A stretch of 17,896 bases of DNA, taken from the NCBI GenBank assembly GCA_964444825.1, contig CAYUIS010000110.1:1-17896 (forward strand). Reading direction: 5' to 3'. A program made the translations under genes and the position numbers. The notes below the pieces were generated by a model, which saw only the letters and a list, made by a program, of their open reading frames with translations, was not told the origin of the DNA and did not search any database. This document shows positions 6,501 to 12,681 of the stretch, one piece after another. Positions within the stretch are counted from its first letter, which is position 1. Each line of letters begins with the position of its first letter. The stretch comes from CAYUIS01 sp964444825. Lineage in GTDB: Bacteria > Chloroflexota > Anaerolineae > B4-G1.

Positions 6501-8366
6501 AAGGGACTGGTCGACGATGGGCTCGTCACGCTGGAGGAAGGCATGTGGCGCTTTCCGGCGCCGGAAGAGCTGCGGCTGCCCGAGAGCGTCCGGGAGGCGG
6601 TGTGGCGGCGGGTTGAGCACCTAAGCCTGGACACTCAGGGGGTGCTGCGACAGGCGGCGGTGTTGGGGCAGGTTTTCCGGTTTGATGATCTGCAGGAGAT
6701 GAGCGGCCTATCGGAGTGGGAGGCGCTGGAACACTTGGACGTGGCCTTGGAGCGCCAATTGGTGGAGGAGGTGGGCGGGGACGCGCAACTCCGCTTCCGG
6801 CACGCGGGGATCCAGTCGGCCCTCTACGATGACCTGGGCCCCGTGCGGCGCCGCCTGTTGCACCGCCAGGCCGCCCAGGCGCTGGAGCGGCGGGCTGGGC
6901 CCGAGCCGGCGCGTCTCGCTGGGGAGCTGGCCCATCACTTTGGCCAGGCCGGGGACTATGAGCCAGCCGTTGGCTACGCGGTGGAGGCAGGCCGCCAGGC
7001 CCAGGCGGCCTACGCCAACGAGGATGCGGACCTGTGGTACAGCCGGGCGTTGGACATGGTGGAGCAGCTTGGGCCAGAGCGGGCGTCCGAGTTCCAACCG
7101 CTGCGGCTGGCGGACCACGAATCGCTGGGCCAGGTGTTGGCGCTATTGGGCCGGTACGACGAGGCGCTTGCGCACTACGCTGCGGCCCGGGCGCTGCTGG
7201 AGGCCGAAACGGAATCGCCTGAACAGGCCCGCCACCTGGCTGATCTGTGTCGTCAAACGGCCGCAGTCCACGAGAGGCGCTGTGAGTACGACGTCGCCCT
7301 CGAGTGGCTGGAAAGAGGGCTGGGCTATCTCGATGAAGACAAGGCGACCATTGAGATGGCCCGCATCTACCTACTTCAGGCCGGGGTGCACTATCGTCGG
7401 GGCAATAGTAAAGAGGCTCTCTATCTCTGCCAGAGCAGTTTGTCGATTGCCTCGGAGATCGGTACACGCGAGGGCCAACAAATGGTGGGCCGAGCCCGTT
7501 ATTTTATGAGCCTTATCTACAGGAAACGTGGCGAATTATCTCGTGCGGTGCAGCTCTGCCGTGAGAGCGTAGAGGTCTACGGGCAGATTGATGACCTCAT
7601 CGGACAGGCAAACGCGTATAACAATCTGGCCTTAGCCTACCTAGACCAGGGAGATTGGACGCGCGCCAGCAGTATGCATCGCGAGAGCTTGGCCATAAGA
7701 CGCAAGGTCGGGGATGTCTACGGCGAATTGGTTAGTACGAACAATCTGGCCGAAATCCACCTAAACCGAGGCGAGTGGGACCAGGCCTACAACCTGTATG
7801 AGTGGAGTCACGCGATGTGCAAGCAGAGCGGTGTGCCCTGGGGTGAGGCGATCACAACAAGCAACTTGGCCCAGGTACACATATTCCGTGAGAATTGGTC
7901 GGATGCACGTGACTGCCTGAGCCGCAGCCAGGCCATGTTTGCCGAGATAGGCTCCGAGGAATACCTGCCAGAACTGGAGCGTCGCTGGGGAGAGCTGTAC
8001 CTAAAGACCGGCGAGTTGGATCAGGCGCTTGTCCATATTGAGCGCTCGATCGAGCTGGCGGTCGAGCAGGGCAATCCGCTGGAGGAGGGTATGTCGCGCC
8101 GGATGCTGGGGCAGGTTCACCTGGCGCGCGGCGAGTGGGAGCCAGCCAGGGCTGCCCTCCGTCAAAGCCTCCAAGTCCTTATCGATCTGAACAGCGGGTA
8201 CGAGGTTGCCAGGACCAGGTTGGTCCTGGCCCACCTGGCGGCGGAGACCGATTCGATTTTGGAGGAGGCCTGGTCGTATCTGGGACAGGCCATCGAGACC
8301 TTCGAGAGGCTCGGTGCCCGGACCGATCTGGATGCAGCGCGGGAGCTGGAGCAGCAGATCATATGA
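3591..8366 (+). CDS. Multidomain signalling protein: MBL hydrolase, STAS-like, Ser/Thr kinase (GFG variant), STAND ATPase, TPR array
   Basis: The product is 1591 residues with no predicted membrane segment. Residues 1-318 are a metallo-beta-lactamase domain of the PhnP/COG1235 type with apparently complete metal ligands: H107, H109, D111, H112, H186, D207 and H273. Residues about 323-432 resemble a STAS domain (IIDLSQVETLTTASLK, with S378 where SpoIIAA carries its phosphoserine). Residues about 445-704 are a Hanks-type kinase with K475, helix-C E494, HGDLKPRN (D568, N573) and an APEQ motif, but DFG reads GFG (591-593). Residues about 720-1010 are a STAND/AAA ATPase (GEPGIGKT 750-757; VLILDD 863-868), then a winged-helix-like part. 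TPRs fill about 1120-1585. Kinase-STAND-TPR fusions such as PknK are known; the added MBL-STAS front end is unusual. The role is inferred to be cytoplasmic signal integration; ligand and target are unknown. The stop overlaps the next start (ATGA). Confidence 0.92.
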   Translation: MKITIWGARGSIPSPLTPKEVEEKICYAILGLPNIDTNDLEAIRAYVGTLPPLIRGTAGGNTSCVEIRAGGETLIIDAGTGLRELGLALMSGPCGRGKGRLHLFLSHPHWDHIQGFPFFVPAFIPGNHISIYGVHDIETAFEDQQRPLNFPVSLSHMQAEITFVSLKVGQPFSVGQTRINTIRNTHPGDSYGYRFEDQHNVLVYASDAEFKQLDKAAVKAHVEFFRNADVLIFDAQYTLTEGWQKVDWGHSSALIGIDLARAAGVKTLVLFHHDPTYSDAELRRIMSNAVTYQNHDPSLPQCEVVVAYEGMTMDLAPPGAVGLRFLPEEEAAVLTPTNVFDVYGADGLERQLAQLADQESMAIPIIDLSQVETLTTASLKSLVLLRREGERAPLILAAPSRSVRQVIEVGGFSDYFAVYPSVEDALTAVQVREELSLPGQVVKERYQIEDKVAEGWLGTVLRATDLLHDQSVALKVLSPVFSQETVGRFMRQAEQIVALDHPNIVRAIAWDEDRGHVFVAEELMTGRMLHSLLAEGGASVSGERALDIASDIARALEYAHSRGVIHGDLKPRNIFLAEDGDGARPTAMVAGFGLGRLEESRNLLQAPLLYLDPAYLAPEQILGQMLDARTDLYGLGVILYQMFAGRPPFEGSDREVMEAHLRQVPRPPRELTPRLSLLLEHVVLKLLAKNPNDRYASVQQVRRVLSGVIVGEEETARQRQLVGREASKRALREYWDEARAGRGQIALITGEPGIGKTILARQAAAQSQPSVLLVGRCREVEGEPAYDLFAQILQAYFTTVPPELQEAEARQPLSNLLRLVPEIRHMVPDLPEPPPLEPQQEQLRLMTSLARFVERATRERPWVLILDDLQWADPSSLGLLRHLGRNLSRMALLVIGTYRDVEVDRGHPLQEAVRDLSALANYHHIPLDRLDRAGVGRLLTNLWQQPVPDPLTERLYRHTGGNPFYVEEVAKGLVDDGLVTLEEGMWRFPAPEELRLPESVREAVWRRVEHLSLDTQGVLRQAAVLGQVFRFDDLQEMSGLSEWEALEHLDVALERQLVEEVGGDAQLRFRHAGIQSALYDDLGPVRRRLLHRQAAQALERRAGPEPARLAGELAHHFGQAGDYEPAVGYAVEAGRQAQAAYANEDADLWYSRALDMVEQLGPERASEFQPLRLADHESLGQVLALLGRYDEALAHYAAARALLEAETESPEQARHLADLCRQTAAVHERRCEYDVALEWLERGLGYLDEDKATIEMARIYLLQAGVHYRRGNSKEALYLCQSSLSIASEIGTREGQQMVGRARYFMSLIYRKRGELSRAVQLCRESVEVYGQIDDLIGQANAYNNLALAYLDQGDWTRASSMHRESLAIRRKVGDVYGELVSTNNLAEIHLNRGEWDQAYNLYEWSHAMCKQSGVPWGEAITTSNLAQVHIFRENWSDARDCLSRSQAMFAEIGSEEYLPELERRWGELYLKTGELDQALVHIERSIELAVEQGNPLEEGMSRRMLGQVHLARGEWEPARAALRQSLQVLIDLNSGYEVARTRLVLAHLAAETDSILEEAWSYLGQAIETFERLGARTDLDAARELEQQII

Positions 8367-10645
8367 GGGGGCGATTTCTTCGCATCATCCTTATTCTCTT
8401 GGCCGGTGGTTTGTTGCTGCAACCGTCGGTTCCCGCCCGCGCCGCCGCCACCCTGGAGCTCTACGGTACCTTTCACGCGATGGGCGTGATCGTCACGATC
8501 GACGGCGCTGACGATCCAGACGCTGACGCTGACGCCGTCGCCAGCGTCGAGTACCGCACCGGCGGGCAGCCGTACCGGGCTGGTTTTCCCCTCTCGCGCG
8601 TCAGTGACACCCGATTCGTTGGCAGCCTGTTCTGGCTGGAACCCGGCGCCACCTACGACGTGCGCGTCACCTTTGACGACCCAGGCGGCGCGCTCGACGG
8701 CGATAGTGTGGAAGACACCGGCTCGACCCGCGCAGAGATCACCATCCCCTTGCCGACTTGGTCCTACTATGTCAGCCCCGGAGGCAGCGGGACGGCGTGC
8801 ACGGATGGGAATCCCTGTTCACTGGCCGAGGGGTTGAACCAAGCCCAACCGGGGGAGGAGGTCGTCCTGCGGGACGGGGTCTATTACGAGGGCGAGATCT
8901 GGCTGCCGCGCTCGGGCGCGGCGGGTGCGCCAATCGTCATCCGGGGTCATACCGGCGAGACGGCGATACTGGATGGGGCGGACCCGGAGACCTTTACCTG
9001 GACCGCCTACGGAGGCGGCGTCTACTATGCGACCGTGAATGTGGAGAGCCCACACGTGGTCCTCGCGAATGGCGAGCGTCTCTTCCCGTACGAGAATCTG
9101 AGCAATCTGCAGACACTTAGCCGGGACAATACGCCTGGCCTGTACGCCGACGGCGCCACGCTCTACGTCCACCTGGCCGGGGACGCCGATCCTAACAGCG
9201 CCACGATGGCCGTCGCGCGTTATCCCTATGCCTTTGAGGTGGAACAGGATTTTGTCTACTTTGTGGACCTGACCTTCCGCCACTATGGCCAGGGCCAGTA
9301 TGCCAAGGCCATCTACCTCAACGGCGGAAGCGACAACCTGGTACAGGGATGTACCTTTTCTTCCAACGACGTTGGTGTCGGCATCAAGCGCGACGCCCGC
9401 CGCAACGTCATCCAGGACAGCGAGTTCTACGATACGATCTTTGACTGGCCCTGGGCGGACATCAAGGAGTTGGGCGGCTTGGAGGACGGGGGCGTTGTCT
9501 TTTACGCCTATCCGTTCTCTGGTCGTGGCACCGTCATCCGGCGCAACACCTTCCACGATGACTTTGATGGTTTCGGCGCTTGCCCGGAGGCGATAGATGC
9601 CGTGACCAACGAGACCGACGTATACGAAAACGTGATCTACAACATGGGCGACGACGGGATGGAAACGGACGGCGAGTGCAGCAACGTCCGCATCTGGTCG
9701 AACACCTTCCACGACGTGCTGATGGGGATCTCGTTGGCGCCGGTCTATGATGGTCCCGTCTATGCCATCCGCAACCTCATTTACCGCACCGGCGTGGGCA
9801 ACAACAGCTACACCGGCAGTCCATTCAAATTCAACGTGGGCGGCTCCGAAGAGTCCGGCCCAATGGTCCTTTTTCACAACACAGCCGACGCCGCCCTGCC
9901 CGGTAACAACGGCCTCTACATCAAGGAACCGGGTTCGTGGGCCATGATCTATGCCCGCAACAACGTCTGGGCCGGTACGGCCTACGCGGTGGAGAACTAT
10001 AACGCTGCTCAGCCAATCGACCTGGACTATGACGACCTGTGGAACGGGCAAAGCGGTGACTTGGTGCGTTGGGACGACGTGCGTTACGCCACCCTGGCAG
10101 GCTTTGCCGCGGCCACGGGGCAAGAGCCCCACGGCCTCGAGGTCGAGCCTGGCTTTGCCGATGCAGCGAGCGGCGACTATACACTGGACCCGGCCAGCGG
10201 TCTGATCGACGCCGGGATCCCGATCCCCGGCATAAACGACAATTATGCCGGCAGCGCGCCGGATATCGGAGCACACGAGTATGAGGGCTATGGCTTCTTG
10301 CTGACCACGGCTCCCTCCGGCCGTGCCATCGTTCCCGGCGCTGTCGCCGTCTACACCCTGTCGGCCCAACCTGTCGGCGGCTTTAGCGCCACAGTCGCCC
10401 TGGTCGCTGCCAGCCCGTCGCCCAGCTTGACGCTTAGCCTGGTTCCACCCTCGATTGAGCCGCCTGGCCAGGCCACGCTCACTGTCACAGACACGCACTC
10501 GGCTGGATCACCCTGGCCCGATGTCTGGTATCACGTCCCCATCACCGCCACCGGCGGCGGCGTCACGCAGACCACGAGCGTGGGCCTGCTGGTGGGTGGC
10601 ACGCGGGTCTACCTGCCGTCGGTGCTGCGGAGTTATACCTCCTGA
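8363..10645 (+). CDS. Secreted right-handed parallel beta-helix protein
   Basis: The 760-residue product begins with a signal peptide (MRGRFLRIILILLAGGLLL, likely cleaved after PARA near residue 27). A fibronectin-like N-terminal part follows, then YYVSPGGSG and NPCSLAEGLNQAQPGEEVVL, which typify DUF1565/NosD-like beta-helix proteins. The helix shows repeated turns such as NVIQDSEFYD, TVIRRNTFHD, DVYENVIYNM and VRIWSNTFHD. It ends with an Ig-like domain and VYLPSVLRSYTS, an ending I associate with secreted Chloroflexota proteins. I chose ATG 8363 because it overlaps the preceding stop by 4 nt and puts the signal peptide at the N terminus; the open frame upstream lies inside the preceding gene. 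Such folds often bind or cleave polysaccharide, but I cannot identify catalytic residues. Coupling suggests co-production with the signalling protein. Confidence 0.9.
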   Translation: MRGRFLRIILILLAGGLLLQPSVPARAAATLELYGTFHAMGVIVTIDGADDPDADADAVASVEYRTGGQPYRAGFPLSRVSDTRFVGSLFWLEPGATYDVRVTFDDPGGALDGDSVEDTGSTRAEITIPLPTWSYYVSPGGSGTACTDGNPCSLAEGLNQAQPGEEVVLRDGVYYEGEIWLPRSGAAGAPIVIRGHTGETAILDGADPETFTWTAYGGGVYYATVNVESPHVVLANGERLFPYENLSNLQTLSRDNTPGLYADGATLYVHLAGDADPNSATMAVARYPYAFEVEQDFVYFVDLTFRHYGQGQYAKAIYLNGGSDNLVQGCTFSSNDVGVGIKRDARRNVIQDSEFYDTIFDWPWADIKELGGLEDGGVVFYAYPFSGRGTVIRRNTFHDDFDGFGACPEAIDAVTNETDVYENVIYNMGDDGMETDGECSNVRIWSNTFHDVLMGISLAPVYDGPVYAIRNLIYRTGVGNNSYTGSPFKFNVGGSEESGPMVLFHNTADAALPGNNGLYIKEPGSWAMIYARNNVWAGTAYAVENYNAAQPIDLDYDDLWNGQSGDLVRWDDVRYATLAGFAAATGQEPHGLEVEPGFADAASGDYTLDPASGLIDAGIPIPGINDNYAGSAPDIGAHEYEGYGFLLTTAPSGRAIVPGAVAVYTLSAQPVGGFSATVALVAASPSPSLTLSLVPPSIEPPGQATLTVTDTHSAGSPWPDVWYHVPITATGGGVTQTTSVGLLVGGTRVYLPSVLRSYTS

Positions 10646-10722
10646 GGGAGAGGTAGAGTAGAAGCTCGCTGTGTAGGGGGACGGAGGACCCGCCCCAGCT
10701 ATTGCGACTCCCGGAGAAAACC

Positions 10723-11517
10723 TTGTATCCAGTGCTGTTTCATCTTGGCTCTTTTGTCGTGACGGGTTATGCGGCTCTGGTTGGTGCCGGCCTGATTGGG
10801 GGTGGGGTGATCGCCTGGTTGGCCGGGCAGCGGCAGGGGCTGAACCCGGTCCACGTGCTGGATGTCTCGCTGGCTGCGGCGCTGGGCGGGTTGGTGGGCG
10901 GGCGGGCCGTGTACGTCGCCGCCCACTGGGCCTATTACGGCGATCACCTGCAGCAGGCGCTGCGACTGTGGGGTGGGGGGCTGGCCTGGCACGGAGCGCT
11001 GGTGGGCGGGCTGCTCGTTGCGTCCGTTTATTGCGCCGTGCGTCGAATCCCACCCCGGCTGATGCTGGACGCACTGACGCCGGGCGCAGCGTTTCTGGCG
11101 GCCTGCGGCTGGTTGGGGTGCTTGCTGAATGGCTGCGCCTATGGGATAGAGACCTACCCTGGCCAGGGGCTGCTCTGGTCGCTGAGCCTGGAACTCCCCG
11201 ACCTGTATGGTATCTGGGTGCCGCGGGTGGCGGTGCAACTGCTAGGAGCGGCCTGGGGCGGAATCGTGCTGGCTGTCGTCGTTTTCGTGGGGCGGTGGGT
11301 GCGGATGGAGGGGCTCCTGTTCCCGCTCTGGCTGGCTATTTACACCCTGGGTTCGTTCGGTCTGGGATTTCTGCGGGCCGATGAGACCCTCTTGGTATTG
11401 GGCTGGCGGGCCGACCAGGTGGTGGATCTGGCGCTGAGCCTAGTTGGGGCTTTCATTCTCACGGGTGGCTTGTTCAGGGCAGGCAAAGAAGATTCCGCTG
11501 CTCTCCCTGGGGACTGA
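10723..11517 (+). CDS. lgt: Prolipoprotein diacylglyceryl transferase-like membrane protein (signature Arg replaced)
   Basis: Lgt moves diacylglycerol from phosphatidylglycerol to the lipobox cysteine of prolipoproteins at the cytoplasmic membrane. The 264-residue product is very hydrophobic and follows the family layout: YPVLFHLGSFVVTGYA, GGLAWHGALVGG (H90, matching the conserved His), GCLLNGCAYG, and FGLGFLRADE near the C terminus. Two positions are odd. The signature G-R-x-G reads G-W130-L-G, and the usual GRF before the ExxR region reads GSF (S211). Both arginines are reported important for catalysis in E. coli Lgt, so activity is uncertain. I chose the TTG at 10723, because GGAG lies 6 nt upstream and the N terminus then matches Lgt; a longer frame from TTG 10702 is possible. 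It lies 77 nt after the beta-helix gene and may be co-transcribed. Confidence 0.82.
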   Translation: MYPVLFHLGSFVVTGYAALVGAGLIGGGVIAWLAGQRQGLNPVHVLDVSLAAALGGLVGGRAVYVAAHWAYYGDHLQQALRLWGGGLAWHGALVGGLLVASVYCAVRRIPPRLMLDALTPGAAFLAACGWLGCLLNGCAYGIETYPGQGLLWSLSLELPDLYGIWVPRVAVQLLGAAWGGIVLAVVVFVGRWVRMEGLLFPLWLAIYTLGSFGLGFLRADETLLVLGWRADQVVDLALSLVGAFILTGGLFRAGKEDSAALPGD

Positions 11518-11552
11518 TCGGCCTGCGGGAGCGCGAATGGTGAGGAGAGACG

Positions 11553-12023
11553 ATGATCGAGATAACAGTGCCCGGACGGTCCACGTATCGCGTGGAGCAC
11601 CTGGTGTTGGACGTCAACGGCACCATAGTGGCGAAAGGTGAGTTGATCGAGGGGGTGGCTCAGCGCCTGGTTGAGCTGAGCCGCTCGGTCGAGGTGCACA
11701 TGGTCACCGCCGATACCCGGGGCCAGCAGAGCGCCATCGACGCCCAGTTGGGAATAACGGCCACGCGCATCCAGCCTGGGGATGAAGCCGATCAGAAGGC
11801 GTCTTTTGTGCGCTCACTGGGAGGTGATGGGGTGTGCGCCATCGGTAACGGGACTATCGACGCGGGAATGCTACGCGAGGCCAAACTCGCCATCGCGGTA
11901 CTGGGGGAGGAGGGGCTGGCGGTGGAGGCGCTGAACGCGGCTGACGTCGTCGTTCCGCACATCAACAGCGCGCTGGACCTGCTGCTGTTTCCCCTCCGGC
12001 TCGTGGCCACTTTGCGGTGCTGA
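11553..12023 (+). CDS. Small soluble HAD-family protein, P-type ATPase-like
   Basis: The 156-residue protein resembles the soluble 'P-type ATPase' HAD family (COG4087-like). HAD motif I reads DVNGT (D20 the putative nucleophile), motif II is VTADT (T52), a lysine follows (K82), and motif IV reads IGNGTIDAGML (D103). The C terminus AADVVVPHINSALDLLL...LVATLR matches that family. The residue two after the nucleophile is Asn, not the general-acid Asp of HAD phosphatases. This resembles the DKTGT of P-type pumps, so hydrolysis may be slow or absent. There are no membrane segments. A ggtgaggaga Shine-Dalgarno sequence supports the ATG at 11553. It starts 35 nt after the lgt-like gene. The physiological substrate is unknown. 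Confidence 0.8.
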   Translation: MIEITVPGRSTYRVEHLVLDVNGTIVAKGELIEGVAQRLVELSRSVEVHMVTADTRGQQSAIDAQLGITATRIQPGDEADQKASFVRSLGGDGVCAIGNGTIDAGMLREAKLAIAVLGEEGLAVEALNAADVVVPHINSALDLLLFPLRLVATLRC

Positions 12024-12040
12024 GCGGCGAGATTGTTACC

Positions 12041-12068
12041 TTGCGATTTGAACCCGGTGTGGTATCAT
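12041..12068 (+). promoter_or_regulatory. Extended -10 promoter of the AbrB/RelE toxin-antitoxin pair
   Basis: TTGCGA (-35), a 16-nt spacer and TATCAT (-10) are present, with TGG directly before the -10 box (extended -10 element). Transcription would start near 12075, about 30 nt before the antitoxin ATG. Confidence 0.6.
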
Positions 12069-12106
12069 AGCGTTGGAAAGTAGGAAAATCCGACGGGAGA
12101 CCAGAG

Positions 12107-12415
12107 ATGGAGACGATCAAAGTCCGCAAAAAGTACCAGATCACACTTCCCACCGCCATACGTGAAGCGGCTGGTGTGTACGAGGGGGACTTTTTGACCG
12201 CTACGGTCCAAGAGGATGGCACGATCGTGCTGCACCCCGCCAGGCTGGTGCATGCCGATGAGGCCTTCTTCTACACCCCAGAGTGGCAGGCAGCCGAGTG
12301 CGAGGCGGATGAGGATCTGGCAAGTGGACGCTACGATGACTTTGATACGATGGCTGATCTGCTCGTTGACTTGGAGCGGCAAGAGGCTGAGCTGTCCGAC
12401 GGCGAGGCAGAGTAA
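12107..12415 (+). CDS. AbrB/MazE-like antitoxin
   Basis: Residues 1-48 form a SpoVT/AbrB swapped-hairpin DNA-binding domain (IKVRKKYQITLPTAIREAAG, then GDFLTATVQEDGTIVLHP). The remainder (about 50-102) is acidic and ends DGEAE, as expected of a toxin-neutralising tail. In such pairs the antitoxin represses its own promoter and binds the toxin. The start is preceded by cgggaga at a suitable distance. Its stop shares one base with the toxin start (TAATG), which implies translational coupling. An AbrB-type antitoxin with a RelE/ParE-type toxin is a less usual pairing than MazE with MazF. Confidence 0.87.
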   Translation: METIKVRKKYQITLPTAIREAAGVYEGDFLTATVQEDGTIVLHPARLVHADEAFFYTPEWQAAECEADEDLASGRYDDFDTMADLLVDLERQEAELSDGEAE

Positions 12416-12675
12416 TGCCGGTACGCTGTACCAAGCGCTTCAATCGCGCATTCCTCGAGCTGCCGGTTCATATTCGCAGGAAGGTCAAACGCACCCTTGC
12501 TCTGCTCGATCAGGATTCTTCCCACCCCGGCCTGCGCGCCAAACGGCTGTCCGGTCACCGTGACATATTCTATGCCCGCGTTGACCGGAACCACCGGATC
12601 ACCTATGAGCGGCGTGGCGACGTGCTGATCCTGCGCAACGTGGGCCGCCACGACGAGACGCTCAGGAACCCGTAG
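12415..12675 (+). CDS. RelE/ParE-superfamily toxin
   Basis: The 86-residue basic protein has the RelE/ParE plan: two N-terminal helices (KRFNRAFLELPVHIRRKVKRT), then the beta-sheet core with GHRDIFYARVDRNHRITYE and the closing VLILRNVGRHDETL. The last motif is typical of the YafQ/RelE-like plasmid-stabilisation group, whose members cleave mRNA on the ribosome. RNase versus gyrase targeting cannot be settled from sequence here. It overlaps the antitoxin by 1 nt and has no separate ribosome binding site. Its stop lies 6 nt from the convergent fusA stop with no terminator between them, so transcription could run antisense into fusA. Confidence 0.87.
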   Translation: MPVRCTKRFNRAFLELPVHIRRKVKRTLALLDQDSSHPGLRAKRLSGHRDIFYARVDRNHRITYERRGDVLILRNVGRHDETLRNP

Positions 12676-12681
12676 GATTCC

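Noticed and set aside
8135..8362. N-terminal extension of the beta-helix frame into the preceding gene
   Set aside because: It overlaps the TPR-coding end of the signalling gene and would bury the signal peptide. ATG 8363 with an ATGA overlap explains the arrangement.
8819..10498. 559-codon minus-strand open frame opposite the beta-helix gene
   Set aside because: Antisense shadow. The plus strand encodes a signal peptide, beta-helix turns and a coupled start, while the minus product has no recognisable motif.
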